Numbered from the stretch's first letter, positions 11,720 through 23,409 are shown. The stretch is 64,000 nucleotides of DNA from Heracleum sosnowskyi (GCA_030848705.1 CM061244.1:48959190-49023189), one strand, 5' to 3'. Made by a program: numbers and translations. The notes: generated by a model from the sequence alone, not told the origin.

Positions 11720-14700
11720 TTAAACATAATAAACTTTCAAGTTTGCAGCATGCCAAGTTCTAGGTACTTCAATCCCTTCCAGAGTTTCCAGCTTGTACGA
11801 GCCTCGTCCATATACATTTTTGACCCGATAGGGCCCTTCCCAGTTTGGGGCTAACTTTCCCTTTTGTCCAACTCCAGATGCTTCAATCTTTCTAAGGACT
11901 AAGTCCCCTTGACGAAAGAATCTCTCTTTAACCCTTAGGTTGTAGTAGAAAGATGCTCGTTTCTGATGTTCAACTATCTTGGCATTCGCCCCATCTCTAA
12001 CTTCGTCAATTAGATCTAAAGCTAGCCTCAAGCCTTCTTCATTAGCTTCTGGTTCATAAGCCTCAACTCTTGGAGACGTGTGAGTAATTTCCACTGGAAC
12101 CACTGCCTCTGCCCCATATGCCAACAAGAAAGGGGTAGCTCCAGTGGTAACTTTACAAGTAGTACGATATGCCCATAGTATGGGGAGCAATTCGTCTACC
12201 CAAGTGTTTCTGGAGCGCTCAACTCTTTTTTTTAATCCATCCAGGATTATTCGATTTGCAACTTCAGCTTGCCCATTTGCTTGAGGATGGGCGACAGAAG
12301 TAAAGCGCAACTTGATACCATTCTCATCACAATACTTCTTGAACTCGTCATTGTTGAATTGAGTTCCATTGTCCGTAACCAGGATTCGTGGAATTCCATA
12401 CCTGCATATCACATTCTCCCAGAAGAAACTCATTACTTGCTTGGTGGTTATCTTGGCTAGGGGTTTAGCCTCAATCCACTTGGTGAAGTAGTCGATTGCC
12501 ACTATTAAGAACTTTCTTTGTGCACTTGCCATTGGAAATGGCCCAAGTATATCCATTCCCCACATAGCAAAGGGAATGGGTGAGTTTACGGATGTCAACA
12601 TCTCAGGTGGTTGCCTAACCACTGGTGCATGCTTTTGGCACCGTTCACATTTTTTCACATAGCTTTTAGCATCAGCAAGCATGCTTGGCCAATAGAAACC
12701 TAGACGGGTGACTTTATGTGCTAAGGCTCTGCCCCCCAAGTGTTGTCCACAGATTCCTTCATGTACTTCCTTTAGGGCCAATTCTGCCTCTTGAGGTCTC
12801 AAACATTTCAGATATGGAATGATGAAAGACTTTTTATATAGGATTCCCTCAATTAGGGCATACCTTAGTGCTCTGACGTATAGCTTTCGTGCTTCTGAAG
12901 TGTCGTTGGGTAGCCACCTAGTTTCCAGATGAGCTTTGATAGGATCAATCCAACAACTGGTAATACCAATGGGCGCTACCAGCTTTCCGTTGATGCTTGG
13001 GGTCTTCAAGACTTGGAAGTATACACTTCCTGCATAGTTTTCAATTTCAGAAGAGGCAAATTTAGACAAGGCATCAACCTTTACATTTTCCTCCCTCGGA
13101 ACGTGCTCCACATAGCATTCATCAAACTGAGTCATGATGGCTTTGACAAGTTTCAGATACTTAGCCATGACTTCATCTCTGGCTTCAAATTCTCCATTTA
13201 CTTGAGAAACCACTAACCTTGAGTCTCCACAGACTTTTAGAGTTTTGACCCTCAGGGCTCCAGCCAGCCCTAAGCCAGCAATTAAAGCTTCATACTCAGC
13301 CTCATTGTTTGTCGTTGGGAAGTCAAGTTTTAGTGCATACTCTATTACGAATCCATCAGGACTTTGCAGCACTAAACCAGCTCCACTTGATTTTGTTTTT
13401 GATGCTCCATCAAAATAGAGCACCCAACATTCCTTGGACACCATGTCTTCATTTTTGTTGCCTTCCACTACTTCCTCCTGCCCCCCGACTTCTTGGTTGT
13501 CAATGGTACATTCAACCATGAAGTCAGCGAGTGCTTGGGCTTTAATGGCCGTACGAGGCTTATACTTGATATCAAATTCCCCCAACTCAATAGCCCATTT
13601 GATCAACCTTCCACTAACCCGAGGACTGTGCAGAATGTTCCTTAGAGGTTGATTAGTCAAAACCTCTATCTTGTGTGCCTGGAAGTACGGACGTAGTTTT
13701 CTTGAGGCCATTATCAAAGCTAAGGCAAACTTCTCTATGGTAGAGTAGTTTATTTCTGCCCCATGCAGGATCTTGCTCATATAGTAAATGGGTTTCTGAA
13801 CCTTCAATTCTTCCTTTACCAAAACAGCTCCAAGGGCAGTGTCGGATACTACCAAGTACAAATATAGGATTTCTCCTGGCTTTGGTTTTGCCAACAGTGG
13901 TGCTTCAGCCATGTATTTCTTCAGGGCCTCAAAGGCTTCTTGGCTTTCAGGTGTCCACTCGAAATTCTTTACATTCTTGAGTGTTTTGAAAAAAGGTAAG
14001 CATTTTTCTCCTGACTTGGAGATGAATCTTCCCAAAGCAGCAACTCTTCCTGTCAATTTCTGCACATCCTTAACAGACTTGGGTGGTTCCATGTCTAGGA
14101 TTGCCTTGATCTTGTCGGGGTTAGCTTCGATTCCCCTCTTGGAGACCATCAGACCTAAAAATTTTCCTGAGCCAACCCCGAAGGCACACTTCGCTGGGTT
14201 TAACATCATCTTGTGGTGCCTCAACACTTCAAATGCTTCTCGAAGATGCTTTATATGGTCTGCCTAGTTGAGGCTCTTGACTAGCATGTCGTCCACATAA
14301 ACTTCCATTGTTTTACCTATCAGTGGTTCAAAAATCTTGTTCACCAATCTTTGATATGTTGCCCCTGCATTCTTAAGTCCAAATGCCATTACCAAATAAC
14401 AGAAAACACCAAAGTCGGTGATGAATGATACCTTGGAGATGTCGTCCTTGTGCATCTTGATTTGGTTGTATCCACTGAAGCCATCCATGAAACTTAGCAT
14501 CTCGTGCCCAGCAGTGGCATCTATCAAAGCATCAATCCTCGGTAAGGGAAAACAATCCTTGGGACATGCATCATTCAAGTCGGTGAAGTCTACACACATT
14601 CTCCACTTTCCATTAGCCTTTTTGACCATCACTGGGTTAGCCAACCATTCAGGGAACTGAATTTCTTCAATGAAGCCTGCTTCCAAGAGTTTCTCTACCT

Positions 14701-15004
14701 CCTGCTTGATAGCTTCTTGCCTTTCCGGGGCAAAATTTCTTTTCTTTTGTTTCACTGTTTTTCTTTCAGGATCCACATTCAATTTGTGGGTTATCAATTG
14801 GGGATCAATCCCTGGCATATCAGCTGCTGTCCAAGCAAATACATCACTGTTTTCTTGAAGAAAGGATGTCAACTTACTTTTCGTAGATTCAGGTAGTAAA
14901 GCTCCAATGTAGGTGACCTTGTCTGGTTCTCCTGGGATCAAGGGGATGGGAATAAGATCCTCAGCTGGCTTTCCTCTCCTTTCTTCATCGTTTCTGATGT
15001 CCAT
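11720..15004 (-). pseudogene. Tat pol: RT, RNase H, second RNase H, integrase
   Basis: Minus strand. RT starts near 15,004 and shows FTDLNDACPKDCFPLPRID and the catalytic YVDD. Three codons after YVDDMLVKS an in-frame TAG at 14,264-14,266 stops it; the same frame resumes at once (ADHIKHLREAFE, then LNPAKCAFGV) and stays open to 11,720. Next come the usual RT-linked RNase H, a second RNase H (YFDGASKTKSSGAG, NNEAEYEAL, VSQVNGEFE), and integrase with an HHCC finger (EVHEG, GQHLGG, CERCQK) and DDE residues in GMDILGPF, VTDNGTQF and QANGQAEV. It ends in a region WEGPYRVKNVYGRGSYKLE before the C-terminus. The single TAG probably arose from CAG by C to T (inference). RT activity of this copy would need read-through. 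Confidence 0.92.
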
Positions 15005-16760
15005 GTCCTCAATTGGGAGAACCTGCCCCCAACTCCATCAGGCCTCAACGCGGCTACATAACAGCTTCTAGCCATTTTCTGATCACCTTTTTCTTCACCA
15101 ATCCCATTCCTTGTAGGGAATTTGATCTTCAAATGATAGGACGAGGCAACAGCCTTGAATGCATGAAGTCCCGTTCTTCCCAGAATTGCATTGTAGGTTG
15201 AAGTTGCCTTAATAACTATGAAATTCAGCATTTGAGTAGACGTCTTCGAACCTTGTCCCATTGTCATTGGGAGTTGAATCGTGCCTTCTACCTTCGATTC
15301 TACTCCATTGAACCCATATATGGGCATGTTTGAGGGTGTTAGCTGAGAGTCAGTGTAACCCATCTTGATGAAAGCATCATGGAACAAGATGTCCACTGAA
15401 GCTCCATTGTCAACAAGAACTCTCTTTGTTTCTGAGTTCCCAATCACAGGTACTATGACCAGAGGGTCATCATGGGGAAATTTCACTCCCTCAAGGTCTG
15501 AATCGTCAAAATTCAAAGATACTTCAGTCTTGGCACGCTTCGGTGCTTCTCCAACCACAGTCATTACCTCACGGGCATAAGCTTTTCTGGAGTTTCTGGA
15601 AGGTCCGGCCGCAGTTGGCCCTCCAAATATCATATTGATGACAGGCCCTCGGGGCTTGGGATTTCGGTCTTGATCATTGTCCCGTCTATCGTAGTCTTTC
15701 CTTTCATAATTTCCTCTTTGACTTCCCTGGTTTCCATCTTTGGTGTACTTTCCAAGCTTTCCTCTTCGAATCAAGAACTCAATTTCATCTTTCAGCTGCC
15801 TGCAGTCATCTGTCTCGTGGCCAACTTCTTTGTGAAACCGACAGTATTGGTTTTGATTTCTTTTTGACACATCGGCCCTCATAGGCTTCGGCCATTTGAT
15901 ATCTTCTTCCTTTGCTATCTCCATCAGAATTTGACTCCTGGGAGTATTCAATCTTGCATATTCTGTGAACTTTGGCCCAAAATTGCTTTTCTTGGGTGGT
16001 GAATCTGAATCCTTTGATGTCCTAGGATACTTCTCTCTTGCATCATATTCTGGAGCATCCTTTCTCTTTTTTGAATTTCCATTGCCAGTAGCAATGGGTT
16101 CGTACTTTCTCATGCTCTCCTCAGCTTTGATATATTTCCCAGCTCTATCTTGCAGTGACAACATGTTTTCGGGGGGATGTTTGGCCAAAGACCTCCTGAA
16201 GTGGTCATCGGTAGTTCCTTGCTGTAGGGCTATCATAGCCACTTTATCTTCCAAATCTGGGACTTTTATAGCCTCCTTAGTGAATCTACTCAAGTATTCT
16301 CTCAATGTTTCATTCTTGCCTTGTCGAATCGCCATAAGAGAGGCAGAACTTTTCTCATGTATCTTCCCACTAACAAATTGATTGATGAATGCCTTACTCA
16401 GCTCTTTGAAGGATCCAATAGAATTGGGCGGAAGGCGACTATACCAACGTTGAGCCATACCCGCTAGAGTTTGTGGGAACGCCCTACACTTTGCAGCGTC
16501 ATTGGCAGGCTGCAACAGCAGTGCGTTTGAGAAGGTTCTTACATGATTTGCGGGATCACCCGTTCCATCATAAGCTTTGATGGTTGGCATTTTAAACTTC
16601 CTGGATATAGTGGCTTTCATTATCTCTTGTGTGAAGGGTGGTGTAGGATCGTCAGGATCTCCTAGGGGCAACAATACAGTAGGATCTCCTCTTGGGATTT
16701 CAACCCTTCTGGATCTCGGAGGAGTAGGATCCAGATTAATTACCGGAGTCTTCCCGGCTG
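14938..16760 (-). pseudogene. Tat gag (main part) and protease
   Basis: Minus strand, open from about 16,760 to 14,938. The gag domain is seen at KMPTIKAYDGTGDPANHVRT, AFPQTLAGMAQRWYSRLPP and LREYLSRFTKEA. A zinc knuckle-like segment follows (CRFHKEVGHETDDCRQLK), then the aspartic protease with active site VDNGASVDILF and GRTGLHAF. The frame is lost at a run of five G (minus strand; 15,027-15,031), shortly before the RT ORF takes over in another frame, so gag-pro and RT overlap by about 67 bp in different frames. This is either a mutation or a programmed shift. The upstream end is also out of frame with the gag N-terminus. Confidence 0.88.
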
Positions 16761-17392
16761 CTCTTGCAGCCTCTTGCAGCCTCTTCCTCCTCTAACTTCT
16801 TTTTGAGTTTTGCAACCTCTGCCTCATGGGCTGCAATCCTTTCCTGAGTGGTTGGCTCCTTGTTTGCAGAACGTCTCCTTCGCGGGGGATAGTCATCATC
16901 AGTATTATAGTTTTCATCCTCAGTGTAAGGCCCAGAGAAATCGTCTCGAAACATTTGAAGAGTTTGGGTTTGTCGGTTCAGGGGTTCCAAACCTTGGACG
17001 TAAGGGGGTACGTAAGCCTCATGGTGTACCAGAGTGGTACCACTACCGCCCACCGGGGGTCGAGGGGGCCTGGTATGGGTAGGCATCCCCAGGGTCTGAT
17101 TTACATATTGAGGGAGATCATTAGTGTGTAGTTGAAGGCCCCTCGGGGCACTCATGAGTAGTGGGGAGGTTGTGATTGCTTGCTGGTGAGTGGTCTCTTG
17201 TGAATTAGATCCATGAATGACCACTTGCAGGGGATTCGTCCCTTCAATTGGGATCTCTGATCCTTGAGTGTTGGTGGGGATATTCGTCCCTTCAGTACTA
17301 GTAACTGGTGGTGGTTGACTTCCGTGAGTATCAGCCCCGGAGGTGATAGTAAGTTCTTCAGAAGCTCGAGTTGTTCTTCGGGTGTTTGCCAT
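16736..17392 (-). pseudogene. Tat gag N-terminal region
   Basis: ATG at 17,392 (MANTRRTTRASEE) lies 33 bp after the 5' LTR end, as expected for gag. The product is hydrophilic and Thr/Pro-rich, then acidic (DDFSGPYTEDENYNTDDDYPP), with a basic stretch RRRRS and a coiled coil (AEVAKLKKKLEEEEAAR). It runs into a wrong frame at a perfect 10-bp tandem duplication, CTCTTGCAGC twice at 16,761-16,780; with a single copy the frame would be continuous with the gag-pro ORF. The duplication is therefore the lesion that separates these two gag pieces. Confidence 0.88.
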
Positions 17393-17407
17393 GGTTGATG
17401 TTTTCTT

Positions 17408-17423
17408 CCCACAGACGGCGCCA
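17408..17423 (-). other. Primer-binding site of the Tat element
   Basis: Two bases inside the 5' LTR, the minus strand reads TGGCGCCGTCTGTGGG, which begins with TGG, the complement of the CCA end of a tRNA. The cognate tRNA was not identified. It fixes 17,426-17,931 as the 5' LTR. Confidence 0.88.
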
Positions 17424-17425
17424 AA

Positions 17426-17931
17426 TGTTATGGATTAAAAAACGTACCTTGTAAATTAAATGCTAGGGTTTATGAGCGTTCAAGCTTTTATGACTGCTCT
17501 TGTGTTTCGGGACTAAATCGGTCCTCACAAGATGCCTACGTATCTCTGCTGTATAGAGAATCAAGTCAATAAAACGTAGTTCTAGAATGAAGGACGAGGG
17601 TCCTTATATAGGCGTCAGGAGCCTTGTATTTAGAGTATGTTTAGGAGACTTAATGGACAAGTCTCGTTATTGATAACTGATAAGGAGTGTTTTGCTTGGC
17701 AGACAAGTATTATCCTCATATGATAAGTGTTGTGACTCATCGTAATATTTGATTGGGATTCTGAATCCTTTTATGAAGATATTGTCATATTTGGACTCTT
17801 TTATGAGCTGTATAATTTCCTTATTTATTAATTACGAAATTAATAAATAATCAGGGATTTGGGCATTAAATATCGAGCCCTTTCATTGGACCGTCAATTA
17901 TATTTCTATAATTACTTTTCTGTCCATATCA
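17426..17931 (-). repeat. 5' LTR of the Tat element (506 bp)
   Basis: Same sequence as 7,659-8,164 apart from one base. The minus-strand TATA-like box is at about 17,602-17,611 and would drive the genomic transcript toward gag. The TSD copy GTTAC follows at 17,932-17,936. Confidence 0.96.
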
Positions 17932-17936
17932 GTTAC

Positions 17937-18996
17937 CTTTTCTATTTTTACTTACTAAAACCCCTCTTTTCCAAAAATATCATGGGTAAACTCTTAATTA
18001 TTTATTTTAAAATCTATTTAATTCTTTTTTTACTTACTAAAACCTCTCTTTTTCCTAAAATATCACGGGTAAACCCTTAATTATTTATTTTGAAATCTAT
18101 TTTAATGCTTTTAATTTTTTAAAAAAAGTTTACCCATTTAAACATGTTTACTTGTTTTTTCTAACAAATGCAATTAATAAAATGTTATAACGTAAATAAT
18201 CAAATAACAACTATTAAAAACAATGTGTGCATCGCACGAGTTTTAAGCTAGTATTATTAAAGACGTAATATTAAAAGTTTGGTCCGTATGGTATCTGTTT
18301 TTTGGTACTTCGTGATTTTACTCAATTACCCCTTACTTATCTATAAAAAAGTACTATTAAATAATAAGACATATTTATAATCGATTACTTTTTCAACTAA
18401 AACACATTACCTTTTCTATTGTTTGACAAAATCTCATCCTTTTCCAAAATAATCACAAAAATATCATGGACAATTACCTTTTTTAACTAAAACATGTTAC
18501 ATTTTCTATTTTTACTTATTAAAACTCCTATTTTTCCAAAAATATCACGGGTAAACCCTTAATAATTTATTTTAAAACATATTTTAATTCTATTTTTATT
18601 TACTAAAACTCCTCCTTTTCCAAAAATATCACGGGTAAATCCTTAAATATTTATTTTAAAACCTATTTTAATGCTTTTAATTTTTTAAAAAGCTTACCTA
18701 TTTTAACATGTTTACTTATTTTTTTAACAAATGTAATTAATAAAATATTATAACGTAAATAATCAAATAACAACTATTAAAAATAATCCGTGCATCACAC
18801 GAGTTTTAAGTTAGTATTATTAAAGCCGAAAATTTGAAAATTTTGATTTTCACCAATATTTAATAAATAATAAAATAATATGATTAATGGTAACTAACAG
18901 ATTGTATTTTTTAAGTAAAATATGTTATCTTTTCAAATAAAACAATTATCTTTTATGAACACACCAAAATTAATGATTTGCCTTTGTAATTTAAAC
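17937..18996 (+). repeat. Helitron-like A/T-rich repeats (unit A)
   Basis: No gene. The DNA is made of diverged ~100-130-bp repeats with the core CCAAAAATATCACGGGTAAA followed by CTTAATTATTTATTTTAAAA. Two 3'-terminus-like modules occur: GTGCATCGCAC then GAGTTTTAAGCTAGT ending at 18,251 (CTAG 18,248-18,251), and TGCATCACACGAGTTTTAAG then TTAG at about 18,810. Each is followed directly by the start of the next copy (ATTATTAAAGACG), so copies stand head to tail. Unit B has the same at 26,490-27,491. Confidence 0.6.
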
Positions 18997-19579
18997 CAGT
19001 GTTCTAAAAGTCGGCGATTAATTGGGATTAATCACCGATTAATCGCTAGACGGCGGGTCACCGAACTGATTAAGCGAAAATCGGTTAATTAATCATTTTT
19101 TCATAAAAACGGTCAAAAATCGGCTGAATCGGTCAAAAATCGGATTAATCAGTCAAAAATCGGGTTAATTATTAAAAATTAGTAAAAAATAGTTAAAATA
19201 ATAAAAAATTTAAAAGGTATAAACTTGATTAAACAATAGGAAAAAACATTATTTTTGTACATATAATTATAATTTTAGATGCCTAAATCATAAATTCTCT
19301 TTAGTTTTCCTCTTAAATTGATCTCTAATTGAAAAGTTAAACCTTCAAAATTTTATTTATTACAATTATATAATATTTTTAACATATTTGCATAAATATA
19401 TGATAATAACATATGTTTAGTTGAAGTAACGAAACAATTTTATAATTGTATATAGAAAATATTATTAAATTTATTCCAATTAATGATCCGATTAATCATT
19501 CCGATTAATCCCCGATGACCCGATTAATCCCTGAACGGTGCCTTTACCGATTAACCCCGATTTCCGATTTCCCTGGACG
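18997..19579. mobile_element. MITE-like insert present only in unit A
   Basis: Unit B (33,060-33,080) reads straight from TTAAAC through ACAT to TACCC; unit A has 583 bp here instead of ACA. The insert starts CCAGTGTTCTAAAAGTCGG and ends CCGATTTCCCTGGACG. Both sides carry dispersed CGATTAATC and AATCGGTCAAAAATCGG motifs, inverted at the right end (GATTAATCCCCGATGACCCG), resembling subterminal repeats of non-autonomous hAT elements. No clear target duplication remains, and three bases of the target are missing. No coding capacity. Confidence 0.6.
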
Positions 19580-20450
19580 TTACCCTTTAGTTAAAACAAA
19601 TTATCTTTAATAAACATGCCCAAAAGCATTGATCTATATTTCTTTACTTAAATATCTCCCAAATTAGTGGTTCACTTTTCTAATTTAAACACGATACCTT
19701 TTAGCTAAAACAAATTATTTTTAATAAACACGCCCAAAAGTAGTGATTTATATTTCTTTACTAAAACATCTAATTTTTCAAAAATATCACGAATACTCCT
19801 TATTTATTTATTTTTAAAGCTATTTTATATTTTCTAACAATATTCCCCTCTTTTCCAAAAATATCACGGAAAATTATTTTTCCCAAATAGAACAAGTCTC
19901 ATTTCCTATATTTCTTTAATGAAATAGCTCCTTTTCCAAAAATATCACAGACAACACTTATTTATTTATTTTAAAATCTATTTTAATATTTTTAATTATA
20001 TAAATTTTTTTACCTATTTTAACATGTATACTTATTTTTTTTATAATTGCAATTAATAAAATATAAAACGTAAATAATAAAATAATAACTATTAAAAATA
20101 ATCTGTATATGGCACGGATTTTAAGTTAGTAATAAAAATAATTAACGGGTTTTAAGCTAGTAATAATAATAATTAATTTTACATAATTTAACTTGATAAA
20201 TAAATATATGAATGTGTCTATTGTTACGACTTAAGATCTAAGCTAAGTTATATTAACGCGTTATTTCAACAAATCGTGATTATAAATGTAACCACACCTT
20301 CACATAAATTTGTTCAAGGGTTAGGAAACAGAGATTATACGGTGTTGTCCAAGTAAAAATTTACAATGTTTCCTTGTATATTCACAGAGAAATAAGAAAC
20401 CTAAAGTTACTGCTCTAAAACAAACAACTTCTCTCCTGTGAATTGTGATC
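19580..20450 (+). repeat. A/T repeats and upstream region of kinase copy A
   Basis: To about 20,160 this continues the AAATATCACG-type repeats, ending with two terminus-like modules (GGCACGGATTTTAAGTTAGT at 20,112-20,131 and TTTTAAGCTAGT ending at 20,161). From about 20,170 the DNA is unique apart from its duplicate in unit B and should hold the kinase promoter; a TATAAATG at about 20,281 is a possible TATA box. Identical to 33,070-33,940. Confidence 0.5.
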
Positions 20451-21455
20451 ATGGCTTCCAAATGGTTGTTGAGCAAATTTTTGGGAGCAGGATCGTACGG
20501 TTCGGTTTTCTTAGGGCAATGTGTATCGCCTTCTTTAACCTGTTACTATAATTCACCCACAATTGCAGCGATAAAATCATCTTTACAAACTAATTCATGG
20601 TCTTTGAAGTTGGAGAAGGCTGTCTTGTATGAACTTAGAGGATGTCCAGAGATTGTTCGTTATTTCCCGGCTGAGGATTTTGATATTGTTAATGAATATG
20701 GGGATAAATTTCACAATATAGTGCTCGAGTATGCTGATGGAGGCACCCTAACACAACTTATCAAATCTAGGGGGGGATGGATACCTGAATATGAAGCGAG
20801 TTGGTATGCGCGTATGATGCTTAAGGGACTCTCTCATGTGCATCATAGAGGTTTTGTTCACTGTGATTTGAAACCGGATAATGTGCTTGTTTTTAATGTC
20901 CCATCTGGTGAAGGTAAAGGGGTGGTCAAGTACAATCTTAAGTTGGCGGATTTCGGATTGGCGAAAAGGAGTGGAGGGGTAAGTTGTGGTGCAGGAGGAG
21001 AGTATAAGAATCGAGGAACTTTGCTTTACAGTTCACCAGAGTCTGTGGTGTTTGGGATTCATGAAACAGCTATGGATGTATGGTCATTGGGTTGTATGTT
21101 ATTGGAGATGCTTTTAGGGAAGGGGGGTTTGTGGAACAGATTTATTGATGTTGATGGGCAATGTTTAGCGGAAATGATTGCTAATTATGAAGATGACAGG
21201 TTGAATATGATATTACCCAAGTTTGATTATCTATCAGTGAATGCAAAGGATTTTGTCAGGAGATGTTTAAAACAGAATGTTAAAGAAAGATGGACTGCTG
21301 AAGAACTTCTGAAACATCCCTTCATTTCTCACAATCAGAATCTGCTGAAGAAATTTGAAGCACAGTTATCCTATAAGAAGATGATTAAGTATCAGTCCAG
21401 CACTGCATTGAGTTATTCATTCGCATCATCCCATATCTCTCTGGGGGTTTGTTAA
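20451..21455 (+). CDS. MAPKKK-like Ser/Thr protein kinase, copy A
   Basis: Intronless gene of 334 codons, starting at ATG 20,451; the reading frame is open from an upstream GTG at 20,445, but ATG (ATCATGG) is the natural start. It phosphorylates Ser/Thr on a partner, probably a MAP kinase kinase. Motifs: glycine loop GAGSYGSV (residues 12-19), ATP lysine K42 in AAIK, alpha-C glutamate E61, catalytic loop HCDLKPDNV (137-145; HCD instead of HRD, so non-RD), DFG at 167-169, SPES in the APE position, and DVWSLGC. About 50 residues follow the kinase domain, without a recognised domain. Single-domain intronless kinases with an HCD loop are typical of the plant MAPKKK17/18-20 group (family knowledge), a group often linked to ABA and stress signalling; the specific role here is not shown. 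The same protein is encoded at 33,941-34,945. Confidence 0.9.
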   Translation: MASKWLLSKFLGAGSYGSVFLGQCVSPSLTCYYNSPTIAAIKSSLQTNSWSLKLEKAVLYELRGCPEIVRYFPAEDFDIVNEYGDKFHNIVLEYADGGTLTQLIKSRGGWIPEYEASWYARMMLKGLSHVHHRGFVHCDLKPDNVLVFNVPSGEGKGVVKYNLKLADFGLAKRSGGVSCGAGGEYKNRGTLLYSSPESVVFGIHETAMDVWSLGCMLLEMLLGKGGLWNRFIDVDGQCLAEMIANYEDDRLNMILPKFDYLSVNAKDFVRRCLKQNVKERWTAEELLKHPFISHNQNLLKKFEAQLSYKKMIKYQSSTALSYSFASSHISLGVC

Positions 21456-23400
21456 TTTGACATGACTTGTACTTTTATCGGACTTGATTTCTTTGGTTTT
21501 GACCGATGTCGATGCACCTACAAGTTAGTTTAGGGGTAGATGAATGGTATCACAAAGATGGATGTTCAACATGTTTATTCCATAGAGTTTAAAGATACAA
21601 TATGTTAGGTTCTAATAGATATTCTTGGACAACAGATATGTACAAGTTCAGCTGTGACCAGAGGTATATCAAAAGTTAAAAGTAAATTAGTGTGATGAAT
21701 AGCAGGTTAATCTAGTGCTGATAGTATTGTAAAATCTTTAATTTTCTATTAAGTGAAATATTTCTGAGTTTCATACTTTTCTGTTTGTAAAATGATATAC
21801 TGCTGCAGTCTTATTATTCACACATTCATATTCTTAATATTCACACATTCATAAAACATATGTGAATGCAATGAATTAGAATATTGGGTCATACAAATTG
21901 TAGTAAGAACTTGTGAGAAAACTGGGTCTACCATTTGCGCCCTCTTGGTTCCTTAATACAAGTGCAGCTACTCCTTCCTTTGATCCCCGGCCACGGCTGG
22001 AAAGCAAAATGTATGACATGGTCTTTTCAGCATTTCGTGGTAGTAAGGAAATGGCATTATGTACTGAATTACATTGCTAAAATTAAATATCATAACACTG
22101 CAAGACTAAAACAGCAGATTCCGTTTTTATCTTTTAAAGCAACACACCAGATTGCGATGGTTCAGAAAAGCCCCAGTTATCATCGTAGTTAGCAACAAGT
22201 GTATGCATTTATCAGAATTTGCATCTGTAAAATCAAACCGAGTTTAAGCAAAAAAGGTGGCTAACAGTTGGACAATTTAGCCCAATTGGCATCGTAATGA
22301 ACAGAATACGAAAGGAACAATGGAAGCTGCACACACAAGTAACAGTTCACATATTCTATGTCTGTTTCACACGTTCTAATAGAAGTTTAAATGATTTTAT
22401 TTGCAAAAGTTTCAAAAGCAAGTGGTGATGTAAAAAATGAATCTTGGAATTTACTAAAGAAGCTACAGACTCTATGTACTGAAGCAGCAAACACGACTTA
22501 AAGTATTGCTCTATAAGACTTCATTCTTCCACAGCTGAATCAAATACTCATTACAAATCAAGAATGTTGGAGATTTCACACACGAGGATTCTATATCCCA
22601 TGCATACCGTGTAACACTTTATCTATTGGGCTAACAGATTCTAACCGTTTTAATAAGTGGATAAGATACGGCAACCTATGAATGAGGCCATGTTATAAAA
22701 AAGCACACAGACAAATAAGCTAATACATTTCAATCTGTGAAGTACTTTAGAGAAGAATCTCAGCAACTATTCCTGGTAATCTGGGACAAAATCCCTTGTA
22801 TTCATCCAACAAATTTTGGAACATAGATACTAGTCATATGAAATAAGATGACTGGTCAGAAATTAAACAAGAAACTGTAATCTTTTTCACTTATAAAGAA
22901 AAGCAACAATTTCATTATATTATTTTATGAATGATACCGGCATGTCCTTGTTTCAGCGCAATTAAAAAGAATGAATAGATCTATCAATTAAAATACCGTC
23001 AAAATGCTTCCTAATTGTAACAAGGTCACATTCAAACTAATAACTAGAATAAATGATAAAACAAAAGATATAGTATTGCAATTTTCGCCTATATTGATTC
23101 ATGTCTATGCTCTCCTTTAACAAGCATTTCAGGTAGAAGTAAAACCACAAAGGAAGTTTAACTGAATGATATAGAGCTAAATACAGTACACTAACAAGAT
23201 GTAGGAACCACAAAAAATGGTTCCCCAGATGTAGGAAGACCCTTCAATGATGGAAATAGAAGACCCTGCATTTTAAAATCGTTCCTGAAGTGGATATGTA
23301 CACAGATTTCTTTAAGGAATTACCGGGCTCATAGGAAGTAATCAGTTAGATTGGCCAAGTGATGTTATCAACAATCAAATTCAGAAAGTATATAAGAAAC
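21456..23400. other. 3' flank of kinase copy A, little coding signal
   Basis: Duplicated base for base at 34,946-36,890. It contains the kinase 3' UTR and mixed A/T-rich DNA. One short plus-strand stretch at about 21,906-22,069 reads like protein (KLGLPFAPSWFLNTSAATPS, PRPRLESKMYDMVFSAFRG) and stops at TAA, which could be a lost exon of an unknown gene or chance. Further exons of the unrecognised minus-strand gene may lie here, but I could not place them. Confidence 0.35.
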
Positions 23401-23409
23401 CAATCATGA

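Larger units (their letters stand above)
7659..17931 (-). mobile_element. Ty3/gypsy LTR retrotransposon, Tat lineage (10,273 bp)
   Basis: A complete element with two 506-bp LTRs (TG..CA) that differ, by reading, at one base only (7,682 A against 17,449 T), flanked by the 5-bp duplication GTTAC (7,654-7,658 and 17,932-17,936). Unit B has the uninterrupted site at about 26,490. Coding order on the minus strand is gag, protease, RT, RNase H, a second RNase H, integrase. The extra RNase H, the long stretch between integrase and 3' LTR, the antisense ORF there and the tandem repeats there are Tat-lineage traits. The coding region has three lesions (two frameshifts and one stop), so the copy is non-autonomous although very young. 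Confidence 0.95.

Noticed and set aside
11720..17424. Many plus-strand frames of 60-140 codons across the retrotransposon
   Set aside because: They are opposite-strand shadows of the gag-pol frames; only 9,582-11,440 on that strand shows domain and splice evidence.
20445..20450. Kinase start at GTG with six more bases
   Set aside because: Plant genes start at ATG; the ATG at 20,451 (and 33,941) gives the normal N-terminus. The same holds for the GTG at 40,889 before the cellulase ATG.
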